Translations under genes and position numbers: made by a program | Shown here: positions 1 through 5,945 of the stretch, in pieces | Position numbering within the stretch: position 1 is the first letter of the stretch | Layout: each line of letters begins with the position of its first letter | Assembly: GCA_027451265.1 (NCBI GenBank) | Contig: DAIDJT010000165.1 | Span: forward strand, 1 to 5,945 | Reading direction: 5' to 3' | DNA: 5,945 nt | DNA from: Bacteroidales bacterium | Lineage (GTDB): Bacteria; Bacteroidota; Bacteroidia; Bacteroidales; VadinHA17 | Notes under the pieces: generated by a model | What the model was told of the DNA's origin: nothing | The model's database searches: none | What the model saw: the letters and a program-made list of their open reading frames with translations, nothing else

Positions 1-817
1 ATGCAGGACGGCAATGCCGTCACATGGCATCATCACCAATATAGGCACTGCGCATATTGAAGGATTCGGTTCCTTTGAAAATGTCAGGAAGGCGAAGTCA
101 GAGCTTTACCAGTGGCTGGAGGCTAACGGCGGAACAGTCATCCTCAATGATGATAATCCAATCCTGAGCGAACTGGCCAGGAACATTGACAAGACAGTAC
201 TTTACTCGTCACCCGGCGGACACCGCCTGTCGGTGAAAAATAATGACGGTGATGGAATGTATCTGCGGGTCAGAGCCGAAATTGACGGGATTGCCCACAG
301 CTTTGAAACAGGTCTATTCGGCTCATACAACATTGACAACCTGAGGGCTGCAATGGCAGCCGGACTGTTCTTTGGCGTCACTGTGAAAGAGATAGTTGAT
401 GCTGTCTCTTCATACCGTCCGTCGAACAACAGGTCACAGGTGACCGAAACCGGTCGCAACACCGTAATCCGTGATGCCTATAACGCCAATCCGTCGAGCA
501 TGGAAAAGGCCATTGCTTCATTTGGGCGACTTAACGCAGGGAAGAAGATGGTTATCCTGGGTGACATGCTGGAGTTGGGCACCGAGAGTGTTCCCGGCCA
601 TGCTGCTGTCATCAGGCAACTGAAAGGTCTTGGTGAGATAAAGGCAGTGCTTGTGGGGCCACGGTTCAGGGAAGCGGCGGGAGATTTTCCGGCCAGTCTT
701 TTCGAATCTTCTGAAGCGGTTGCTGAATGGCTTAAGAGTGAGAGCCCCGCCGGTTATACAATTCTTGTGAAGGGCTCAAGGGGGATGATGCTTGAAAAGA
801 TCTTTCCCTTACTCTGA
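1..817 (+). CDS. murF: UDP-N-acetylmuramoyl-tripeptide--D-alanyl-D-alanine ligase MurF, 3' part (5' end outside window)
   Basis: MurF is the cytoplasmic ATP-dependent ligase that adds D-Ala-D-Ala to the UDP-MurNAc-tripeptide, the last cytosolic step of peptidoglycan stem assembly. The frame is open from base 2 to the TGA at 815-817 and reads C-R-T-A before the first Met at 14, so that Met is internal. About 271 residues are visible where the family has roughly 430-450; the N-terminal UDP-substrate domain and the P-loop are missing. Numbering from the Met at 14, the sequence shows TNIGTAHIEGFGS (8-20), AKSEL (27-31, where K28 aligns from memory with the carbamylated Lys of Mur ligases), LFGSYNIDNLRAA (101-113), NNRSQ (138-142), DAYNANPSSM (154-163), ILGDMLELG (181-189) and LVKGSRGMMLE (251-261). 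The DxYNANPxS and GDMLELG motifs favour MurF over MurC, MurD or MurE. Its last 9 bp overlap the tail of the opposite-strand phosphoesterase gene. Confidence 0.96.
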   Translation, partial: CRTAMPSHGIITNIGTAHIEGFGSFENVRKAKSELYQWLEANGGTVILNDDNPILSELARNIDKTVLYSSPGGHRLSVKNNDGDGMYLRVRAEIDGIAHSFETGLFGSYNIDNLRAAMAAGLFFGVTVKEIVDAVSSYRPSNNRSQVTETGRNTVIRDAYNANPSSMEKAIASFGRLNAGKKMVILGDMLELGTESVPGHAAVIRQLKGLGEIKAVLVGPRFREAAGDFPASLFESSEAVAEWLKSESPAGYTILVKGSRGMMLEKIFPLL

Positions 818-1975
818 TTTCCCCTTAAGGGTTATTGACAGGATCTCGGGTCTGGTGCCCAGACGCATGCGGGGGCCCCATATCCCGAAACCTGAGGAGA
901 CTATGACGTGGGTTTTCCCGAACACCCTGTGCCCGTGACTCAGTTCAAACATGCTTTTCGTAATGAGATTCAGCGGCCACATCTGCCCGTTGTGGGTGTG
1001 CCCTGACAGTTGGAGGTCGACCGGAGTGGATGAGAGGGCTGACAGGTCATAAGGCTGATGGTCGAGGAGAATAACCGGTGCAGCAGTGTCGGCCTCTGCC
1101 AGCAGCTTTCCGAGCGTTTTGCGGCTGCTTCCGGGGGTATTGATTGCGGTTCTGTCAAGCCGGCCAATTATCTGAACCCCATTTCCGAGAGCAATTACCT
1201 CGTCCTTCAAAACCCTTATTCCCTTGCTTTCTATATATGGTATCGACTTGCCCAGGTCACTCATGTACTCGTGGTTCCCGGTAATTGCCCAGGTCCCGTA
1301 CCGGGGTTCGGGTATCCTCAGGTATGACAGCAGGTCTCCGCGCAGCACCGGCCCGATGCTTCCGTCAAGCAGGTCACCCAGAAAGAGAACCAGGTCCGGC
1401 TTTTCACTGGCAATCATTTCGGAGAGATGGCGCATGCTGCGCTTGCGGATTATGCTGCCAAGGTGAATGTCTGAGACTGCCACGATACGCATCGGTTCAC
1501 TACCGGTTTCAAACTTCTTGCTGACCTCGATGGTGTATCTTTTTGTCACAGGGCTGACAGCATTGATGAACACGATAATTATGAGGATGACAGTTACCGA
1601 GGTAATTCCGGCAAATAGCCACAGCCTGAACCTGGGGATGACTTCAGCCGGCAGAAGGTGAAAAGGTTTTTGTATCAGAAGGAGAATGTCGGCTGCAAGC
1701 CACGCGAGAAAACCATACAGCATGAATGCCATCCAGAATCCGCCGATGACATTCACAATATCCGTGAAAACACTTGAATATGAATGTTCAAGAAACTTGC
1801 CGATCACAAAGGACGAAGCAAGAGCAATGAATATTGCATTGTACCATGCGGTGCTGATTCCTGCGCCTGACAGCGCTCTCCGGCCTTTAAACCACAGGTA
1901 AAGGTTCGTCAGGATATAGACGGTGAGCACTACCGTCAGGAATATTGCCATCTGCTGTTTTCTGTTCAGATCCAC
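809..1975 (-). CDS. Membrane-anchored calcineurin-like metallophosphoesterase
   Basis: This 388-residue protein has an N-terminal membrane part and a C-terminal metallophosphoesterase domain. Hydrophobic stretches at about 10-28, 44-58, 74-101 and 119-140 suggest four membrane helices. From about 162 on, the full metal-binding set is present in order: DIH (169-171), GDLLD (200-204), GNHE (233-236), LDHQP (304-308) and GHTH (325-328). It should therefore be an active two-metal hydrolase held at the inner membrane; the side of the membrane on which the domain sits is not certain. The substrate is unknown. The general family (YkuE/YaeI-like, and more distantly LpxH/LpxG) includes lipid-linked phosphoesterases. 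It is the last gene of the - strand unit, downstream of a glycosyltransferase and a lipid A-type acyltransferase, so an envelope lipid substrate is plausible but inferred. The start is GTG at 1973-1975, overlapping the previous gene by 10 bp. An ATG eight codons in (1949-1951) is the alternative and would leave the first helix intact. No Shine-Dalgarno sequence is seen. Confidence 0.9.
   Translation of the reverse strand: MDLNRKQQMAIFLTVVLTVYILTNLYLWFKGRRALSGAGISTAWYNAIFIALASSFVIGKFLEHSYSSVFTDIVNVIGGFWMAFMLYGFLAWLAADILLLIQKPFHLLPAEVIPRFRLWLFAGITSVTVILIIIVFINAVSPVTKRYTIEVSKKFETGSEPMRIVAVSDIHLGSIIRKRSMRHLSEMIASEKPDLVLFLGDLLDGSIGPVLRGDLLSYLRIPEPRYGTWAITGNHEYMSDLGKSIPYIESKGIRVLKDEVIALGNGVQIIGRLDRTAINTPGSSRKTLGKLLAEADTAAPVILLDHQPYDLSALSSTPVDLQLSGHTHNGQMWPLNLITKSMFELSHGHRVFGKTHVIVSSGFGIWGPRMRLGTRPEILSITLKGKSE
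1966..1975 (-). other. 10-bp overlap with a GTG start for the phosphoesterase gene
   Basis: The - strand reads GTGGATCTGA: the phosphoesterase start (GTG) is followed seven bases later by the TGA of the glycosyltransferase. The overlap supports the GTG choice because it brings terminating ribosomes to the start. An ATG at 1949-1951 is the competing start, and it would remove the overlap and leave a 14-base gap. Confidence 0.6.
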
Positions 1976-2991
1976 TTAAGTTCGGAGAATGTTTTCCTTT
2001 TACGTATATAATACTCAAAAAGGAGGTATTTGTTCATCGCGGTATGCGGAATATGGAAAATGCCGGGATTAGGGGTGATAGTCCTGAAAGTTCTGATAGC
2101 TGTTCGCTGCCTGCGGAAATCCCTGTGTGCACGTACAACTGCTGATGCCGCTGCACGTCCTTCCCTGAAGAGCAGTACCACAGCGGCCAGGCCGTCGAGA
2201 ACCTGGCGCAGGAAAACAGTTCTCCTGATGTGCTTTGAGGGGAGATTTTTGGCCAGCATGATCAGGCTGTTGCGAAAGTTGTAGTATATCTTGGAAGGCG
2301 ACCCGTAACCAAGGGTTCCACCCCCCACATGATAAACAACAGAATGGGGGAAGTAGCTGATTACGTAGCCTGCGTTCTGCATCCTCCAGCAAAGGTCAAT
2401 CTCTTCCATGTGGACAAAGAACGACTCGTCAAAGCCGTCACACTGGTCGAATGCGGCGCCTCGCACCACCATGCATGAGCCTGATGCCCAGAAGATCTCG
2501 CATGTATCATCATACTGGCCGTGGTCAGTCTCCAGCGTTTCAAAGATCCGGCCGCGGCAGAACGGGTAGCCAAGGCTGTCTATATAACCCCCGGCTGCAC
2601 CTGCATATTCAAATGAGTCACGGCTGGCGAAGGACCTTATTTTCGGCTGGCATGCCCCGACATTCGGGTGCATATCCATGAATGTGATGAGCTTTTCCGA
2701 CCATCCCGGCTCAACCTCCACATCGGAATTCAGGAGTATGTAGTACTCGGCCTCAAGATGCCTGATCGCCATGTTGTAGCCTCCTGCATACCCGTAATTG
2801 CGGTCAAGTTTTATGACCTGCACCTCAGGGTGGTTTTCGGTAACCCACTGCACAGAGTCATCTTCTGATCCGTTGTCTGCAACAATTACGGAGGTTTCAG
2901 GTGAGAGTGTATTGACCACCACGCCCGGAAGAAACTGTTCGAGGAATTTTCTTCCGTTCCAGTTGAGGATGACAACGGCTGTCCTAATCAT
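1966..2991 (-). CDS. Family 2 glycosyltransferase (rhamnosyltransferase-like)
   Basis: This 341-residue GT-A fold glycosyltransferase would move a sugar from a nucleotide-sugar donor to an envelope glycan or lipid acceptor at the cytoplasmic face of the inner membrane. It opens with the strand VVILNWNG (6-13), followed by VADNGS (37-42), RNYGYAGGYN (64-73), LLNSDVEVEPGW (86-97, with the metal-binding NSD), WASGSCMVVR (168-177) and DESFFVHMEEIDLCWR (188-203, containing the likely catalytic acidic ED/EID region), then YHVGGGT (220-226). This order matches the WbbL/RfbF-like branch of GT2, often named rhamnosyltransferases, but donor and acceptor cannot be assigned. The C-terminal 80 residues hold one hydrophobic stretch (about 262-275) in an Arg-rich context, probably membrane-associating. 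The ATG at 2989-2991 lies inside the end of the acyltransferase gene (8-bp overlap), and its own TGA overlaps the start of the phosphoesterase gene, so translation is probably coupled on both sides. Confidence 0.93.
   Translation of the reverse strand: MIRTAVVILNWNGRKFLEQFLPGVVVNTLSPETSVIVADNGSEDDSVQWVTENHPEVQVIKLDRNYGYAGGYNMAIRHLEAEYYILLNSDVEVEPGWSEKLITFMDMHPNVGACQPKIRSFASRDSFEYAGAAGGYIDSLGYPFCRGRIFETLETDHGQYDDTCEIFWASGSCMVVRGAAFDQCDGFDESFFVHMEEIDLCWRMQNAGYVISYFPHSVVYHVGGGTLGYGSPSKIYYNFRNSLIMLAKNLPSKHIRRTVFLRQVLDGLAAVVLLFREGRAAASAVVRAHRDFRRQRTAIRTFRTITPNPGIFHIPHTAMNKYLLFEYYIRKRKTFSELKWI
2984..2991 (-). other. 8-bp overlap between the acyltransferase and glycosyltransferase genes
   Basis: The - strand reads ATGATTAG: the glycosyltransferase ATG comes first and the acyltransferase TAG comes five bases later in another frame. 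The bases before it are A-rich (AAAAA just upstream of ATG), a start context common in Bacteroidota, where Shine-Dalgarno sequences are weak. Coupled translation is inferred. Confidence 0.8.
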
Positions 2992-3868
2992 TTTTTACCG
3001 GTCTTTTGTGTTTCCATCTCCGATGGCTCCAGAGCCAGTACTCGGGTTTGTCACTGATTATCTTCTCGAGTCTTTCGGCATAACGGGTGATGATGGCATT
3101 GGGTTCCTCACTGCGGGGGTGTTCTGAAATGATGCTGTATTCCAGCTCGTAAAACCCACGTTTCCGCTTGACAATGTTCATCATGATCACCGGCATATCA
3201 TACTTTACGGCTATCTTTTCTGCTCCTCTGTAGAAACCTGTATCCTGGTTGAGAAACGTGGTCCAGCAGGCATTGTCATCAGGTGGGGGAGTCTGATCGC
3301 CAATGAAGCCCGACATGGTGAGAATCTTTTCGCTGCGGTATCTGACCAGGTCCCTGACGATATGGTTCATGGGAGTTGTCTGCATGCCGAATCTCTCCCT
3401 GATCTTTCTGAGAAACCGGTCAAAGTCATTGTTTTTAAGCGGCTTATAAATGGTAATGACCTTGTGTTTCGCAGACATCTGCAGTGATGAGTACCACTCC
3501 CAGTTGTTATAATGGCTGGCCAGGGCAACCACATCGCGTCCTTCGCTGAAGAACCTGTCTGGAATGGCGGTGTCAGGAACAACAAATCTTTTCCTGATCT
3601 GCTCAGTGGTCATATGCATGGCCTTCAGGGTCTCAACGATCAGGTCAGTGAGGTGCCTGTAGAACCTTTTTGCGATCTTTTTACGTTCTTCAGGGCTTTT
3701 CTCCGGGAAAGCGTTACGGAGGTTCATCTCCACCACCTTTCTGCGGTAGCGTACCACATGGTAAAAGAGGGGCCAGAGCATATCAGACAGCAGGTGCAAT
3801 GCCCGCATCGGAAGGAGAGTGATTGTGTAGCTCAGGGCTACGAATATGAAATAACCCACGCGATTCAT
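2984..3868 (-). CDS. Lipid A-type lysophospholipid acyltransferase (LpxL/HtrB family)
   Basis: This 294-residue protein matches the usual length of the LpxL/HtrB/LpxM family, whose members add a secondary acyl chain to lipid A or a related lipid at the inner membrane. A hydrophobic N-terminus (about 5-20, then 24-38) is the expected membrane anchor. The catalytic H(X)4D/E motif is seen as HYNNWE (119-124). Further family blocks are VVEMNLRNAFPE (45-56), GDQTPPP (190-196), FLNQDTGFYRGAEKIA (205-220) and the C-terminal WLWSHRRWKHKRP (278-290). Many Bacteroidota carry this type of gene. Late acylation of lipid A is the best guess, but acylation of another lipid cannot be excluded. The ATG at 3866-3868 sits in an ATGA overlap with the stop of mtaB, and the TAG at 2984-2986 overlaps the next gene by 8 bp. 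No Shine-Dalgarno sequence precedes the start. Confidence 0.93.
   Translation of the reverse strand: MNRVGYFIFVALSYTITLLPMRALHLLSDMLWPLFYHVVRYRRKVVEMNLRNAFPEKSPEERKKIAKRFYRHLTDLIVETLKAMHMTTEQIRKRFVVPDTAIPDRFFSEGRDVVALASHYNNWEWYSSLQMSAKHKVITIYKPLKNNDFDRFLRKIRERFGMQTTPMNHIVRDLVRYRSEKILTMSGFIGDQTPPPDDNACWTTFLNQDTGFYRGAEKIAVKYDMPVIMMNIVKRKRGFYELEYSIISEHPRSEEPNAIITRYAERLEKIISDKPEYWLWSHRRWKHKRPVKND
3865..3868 (-). other. ATGA stop/start overlap between mtaB and the acyltransferase gene
   Basis: On the - strand the four bases ATGA hold the acyltransferase start codon (ATG) and the mtaB stop (TGA). No Shine-Dalgarno-like sequence lies upstream, so reinitiation by ribosomes that finish mtaB is the likely entry route. 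This fixes the acyltransferase start and supports one transcript. Confidence 0.8.
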
Positions 3869-5172
3869 TTCATGTCTGTATCAGTAAGTTCACCATTCAT
3901 AGACGCATCATCGCGCAGGGTTGTCAGTCTCACCCGGCGTATTGTTCCGGGCAGCCCTTTTGTCCATGGGGTCAGTACCCTTATATAGTTGCCTGTCAGC
4001 CCGGCCACCATACCGTCATGGCCTCTCTGTTCAAAGAGTACCTCATGAAGTTGCCCGGTAGCGTTTCTCATGAAATTCATGCGCCTGCTTTCGGAGAGTC
4101 TTATCAGCTGCCTGCTCCGTTTTTCCTTTTCCTGCCTGCTTACCTGGCCGGGCAGTAAAGCCGCAGGTGTGCCAGGCCGGGATGAGAATGCAAATACGTG
4201 AAGGTAGGAGAGGGGAAGGCTCTCCAGGAAAGCATAAGTGTCAGCATGATCTTCCTCAGTCTCACCGGGAAAGCCGACAATGACATCGGCCCCTGTTCCT
4301 GCACCGGGAATTTTCTCCTTTATTTTCATTACCCTGTCGCGGAAAACCTCCCTGCGATAGCGGCGGCGCATCAGCCCGAGTATCCTGTCGCTGCCGCTCT
4401 GCAGCGGCATATGGAAGTGCGGCAACAGCACCTTCCCTTCAGCTGTCAGGTCAATGACACCGTTGCTTACCAGGTTGGGTTCTATTGAGGAGAGTCTCAG
4501 CCGTTGCAGGCCTTCAACATTCACCAGTTTTTCAAGGAGCTGTTCGAGGTTCTCCCCGGTGCTTCTGCCGAAATCGCCTACATTCACTCCGGTGAGAACT
4601 ATCTCCCTGACTCCGCTGGCGACAATCTTTTCCGCTTCGACAACTATTTCCCTTATAGCCGGGTTCCTGCTCTTTCCCCTGGCAAGGGGGACGGTGCAGT
4701 ATGAACAGTGATAGTCACATCCGTCCTGTACCTTGAGGAATGAGCGGGTCCGGTCACCGGCTGACCATGATGACATGAATCCGCCAGTGTCAATATTTTC
4801 ACAGGAGTGAATCTCCGGAGCGGTTTGTTTTTCGAGGTGGTCAATATAACGTGCCACATCGAATTTTTCATAGGTGCCAAGCACCAGGTCCACTCCTTCG
4901 ATGGCAGCAGCCTCCTCCTGTCTCAGCTGGGCGTAGCATCCGACAACGGCAATCAGTGCGTCAGGATTGCGGTGGGCGAACTTCCTGACTGCCTGCCTGC
5001 ATTTGCGGTCAGCAGCATCAGTGACGGTACATGTGTTGATCACATATATGTCCGCAAGACTGTCAGGCGACACCCTCTCGAAACTCTCCTCCGGAAAGGT
5101 CCGGGCAATTGTGGATGTTTCGGCAAAATTAAGTTTGCATCCCAGTGTATGAAACGCTACTTTCCTCTTCAA
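3865..5172 (-). CDS. mtaB: tRNA (N6-threonylcarbamoyladenosine(37)-C2)-methylthiotransferase MtaB
   Basis: MtaB is a cytoplasmic radical-SAM enzyme with two iron-sulfur clusters. It converts t6A37 to ms2t6A37 in tRNAs that read ANN codons. The 435-residue product has all three expected domains. The N-terminal methylthiotransferase domain has C12 (HTLGCKLNFAET), C48 (INTCTVT) and C79 (VVGCYAQ). The radical-SAM domain has CDYHCSYC (C152, C156, C159), LTGVNVGDFG (193-202), HMPLQSGSD (254-262) and DVIVGFPGETEED (296-308). A C-terminal TRAM-like RNA-binding domain spans about 370-420. TLGCKLNFAET favours MtaB over MiaB (which has a GCQMN-type motif) and RimO (GCxKNxVD). The start is TTG at 5170-5172: it lies three residues before the first conserved strand, an in-frame TGA stands seven codons upstream, and no ATG occurs before residue 133. 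It appears to be the first gene of a four-gene unit, with a possible promoter just upstream. Confidence 0.94.
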   Translation of the reverse strand: MKRKVAFHTLGCKLNFAETSTIARTFPEESFERVSPDSLADIYVINTCTVTDAADRKCRQAVRKFAHRNPDALIAVVGCYAQLRQEEAAAIEGVDLVLGTYEKFDVARYIDHLEKQTAPEIHSCENIDTGGFMSSWSAGDRTRSFLKVQDGCDYHCSYCTVPLARGKSRNPAIREIVVEAEKIVASGVREIVLTGVNVGDFGRSTGENLEQLLEKLVNVEGLQRLRLSSIEPNLVSNGVIDLTAEGKVLLPHFHMPLQSGSDRILGLMRRRYRREVFRDRVMKIKEKIPGAGTGADVIVGFPGETEEDHADTYAFLESLPLSYLHVFAFSSRPGTPAALLPGQVSRQEKEKRSRQLIRLSESRRMNFMRNATGQLHEVLFEQRGHDGMVAGLTGNYIRVLTPWTKGLPGTIRRVRLTTLRDDASMNGELTDTDMK

Positions 5173-5197
5173 TACTAAATGGTTACTGTTCAGGATG

Positions 5198-5205
5198 CAA
5201 AAATA
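5198..5205 (-). promoter_or_regulatory. Candidate Bacteroidota -7 box (TAnnTTTG) upstream of mtaB
   Basis: On the - strand this site reads TATTTTTG, an exact match to the Bacteroidota -7 consensus TAnnTTTG. It lies in the 47-bp gap between the stop of the PhoH gene and the TTG start of mtaB. Transcription would start near 5191-5194, leaving a leader of about 20 nt. No clear -33 TTG was found at the right distance (about 5224-5230), so only half of the promoter is supported. An A/T-rich stretch (six T) lies immediately before the box. I see no hairpin in the gap that would act as a terminator for the PhoH gene, so mtaB may also receive readthrough. Confidence 0.4.
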
Positions 5206-5219
5206 GCAAAAAAGCCGGT

Positions 5220-5945
5220 CTAGAGCAGTTTACTTGCCAGTTCTGCGAGGAAGCTTCTTTCCCCCTTGACCAGGTGGACGTGTGCAAAGAGGTCAAGCCC
5301 CTTCATCTTGTCAGAGAGGTAACTGAGTCCGTTTGAACCGGAATCAAGGTATGGAGAGTCAATCTGTTCAATGTCGCCTGTGAAGACCATTTTAGTTCCC
5401 TCTCCGGCCCTGGTGATGATTGTCTTCACCTCGTGAGGGGTGAGGTTCTGGGCCTCGTCAACAATGAAGAAGATGTTGGAGAGGCTACGGCCCCTGATGT
5501 AAGCCAGCGGGGTGATTACGAGCTTTTCGTCCTTGATCATGTCATTTATGCGTATGAACTCAGGGCTCTGGGCGCTGAAGCGGTGCTTGATGACAGTCAG
5601 GTTGTCGAAGAGTGGCTGCATGTACGGGTCCATTTTCTCCTTGACGTCACCCGGCAGAAATCCCATATCGCGGTTGGCGAGGGGCACTATGGGTCTTGCA
5701 AGGAAAATCTGCTTGTAGCGTTTGTGCTGGTGCAGTGCCGCTGCAAGTGCCAGCAGCGTCTTGCCTGTTCCGGCCTTGCCGGTGAGGGAGATGAGCTGTA
5801 TGTTGGGATCGCAGAGGGCATCTAGGGCGAAGGTCTGCTCTGCATTGCGGGGGTCAATGCCGTAGGTTGTCTGTTTGAGAACCCTGACCAGCATATTCGT
5901 GGCCGGGTCATAATGCGCCAGGGCGCTCGAGTTACTGTTTCTCAG
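5220..5945 (-). CDS. PhoH family ATPase, probably the PIN-PhoH type (5' end outside window)
   Basis: PhoH proteins are P-loop ATPases linked to RNA metabolism; the two-domain PIN-PhoH form couples a PIN ribonuclease domain to the ATPase. The frame stays open from the TAG at 5220-5222 to the right edge, giving 241 visible residues, so the Met at 5892-5894 is internal. The 17 codons before it read as a typical linker (SSALAHYDPAT) followed by YGIDPRNAEQTFALDAL, which in my memory is the join between the PIN and PhoH domains in this subfamily. Counting from that internal Met, Walker A is GKAGTGKT (39-46), ARPIVPLANRDMGFLPGD spans 66-83, Walker B is FIVDEAQN (143-150), a sensor-like FTGDIEQID lies at 171-179, and the characteristic end KGERSFLAELASKLL is at 210-224. 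The ATPase core looks complete and functional. The N-terminal PIN domain is predicted, not seen. The gene lies 47 bp upstream of mtaB on the same strand. Confidence 0.94.
   Translation of the reverse strand: MRNSNSSALAHYDPATNMLVRVLKQTTYGIDPRNAEQTFALDALCDPNIQLISLTGKAGTGKTLLALAAALHQHKRYKQIFLARPIVPLANRDMGFLPGDVKEKMDPYMQPLFDNLTVIKHRFSAQSPEFIRINDMIKDEKLVITPLAYIRGRSLSNIFFIVDEAQNLTPHEVKTIITRAGEGTKMVFTGDIEQIDSPYLDSGSNGLSYLSDKMKGLDLFAHVHLVKGERSFLAELASKLL

Noticed and set aside
809..1975. Phosphoesterase as LpxH or LpxG (UDP-2,3-diacylglucosamine hydrolase)
   Set aside because: The metal motifs are shared by the whole superfamily and the four-helix N-terminus does not fit LpxH. Context next to a lipid A-type acyltransferase alone is too weak for that name.
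2069..2392. 107-codon open frame on the - strand inside the glycosyltransferase gene
   Set aside because: It is an alternative frame of a gene with a full set of GT2 motifs, and the product is low-complexity in character.
3512..3988. 158-codon open frame on the + strand
   Set aside because: It lies antisense to the acyltransferase gene and the end of mtaB, shows no recognisable motif, and is explained by the codon pattern of the opposite strand.
3865..5172. MiaB or RimO as the identity of the methylthiotransferase
   Set aside because: The N-terminal motif TLGCKLNFAET and the overall layout fit MtaB; MiaB and RimO have different residues around the first cysteine.
4807..5178. 123-codon open frame on the + strand
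   Set aside because: It is antisense to the conserved N-terminal domain of mtaB and has no recognisable motif.
5173..5219. Rho-independent terminator after the PhoH gene, suggested by the T-run at 5208-5213 on the - strand
   Set aside because: No complementary G+C-rich arms precede the T-run, so there is no hairpin to go with it.
5433..5825. 130-codon open frame on the + strand
   Set aside because: It is fully antisense to the PhoH ATPase core, which has intact Walker motifs; the + strand product has no family features.
1..5945. Mobile element, CRISPR array, tRNA or defence system
   Set aside because: The window is filled by six housekeeping or envelope genes. I saw no transposase, integrase, repeat-spacer array, terminal inverted repeats or tRNA-like sequence.

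Overview
The window reads as an ordinary, gene-dense piece of a Bacteroidota chromosome, probably from an uncultured or environmental Bacteroidales-like lineage with roughly half G+C. The assignment is inferred from four things: the overall look of the proteins (Bacteroidota-type MtaB, MurF and PIN-PhoH family sequences), a lipid A-type acyltransferase that implies a Gram-negative envelope, start sites without Shine-Dalgarno sequences, and a TAnnTTTG box of the Bacteroidota -7 type in the only real intergenic gap. Genus or species cannot be named from this sequence alone.

Layout from left to right. The 3' two thirds of murF (peptidoglycan precursor ligase) lies on the + strand and runs in from beyond the left edge. 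It converges on a set of five genes that all lie on the - strand. In their direction of transcription (right to left) these are a PhoH-family ATPase cut by the right edge, a 47-bp gap with a possible promoter, mtaB (tRNA methylthiotransferase), a lipid A-type lysophospholipid acyltransferase, a family 2 glycosyltransferase, and a membrane-anchored calcineurin-like metallophosphoesterase. The murF and phosphoesterase genes meet tail to tail and overlap by 9 bp.

The last four - strand genes are packed as one translationally coupled unit, with overlaps of 4, 8 and 10 bp and no space for internal intergenic promoters. mtaB is read from a TTG start and the phosphoesterase probably from a GTG start. 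The acyltransferase, glycosyltransferase and phosphoesterase are all plausible envelope-lipid or glycan enzymes acting at the inner membrane, so the cassette joins a tRNA-modification gene to an envelope module. The shared lipid or glycan role is inference from co-location; no substrate can be read from the sequence.

I found no mobile element, CRISPR array, RNA gene, phage gene or obvious undescribed system. Apart from the 47-bp gap at 5173-5219, essentially every base is coding. The findings concern gene starts, coupling, the convergent overlap and the possible joint role of the envelope genes.
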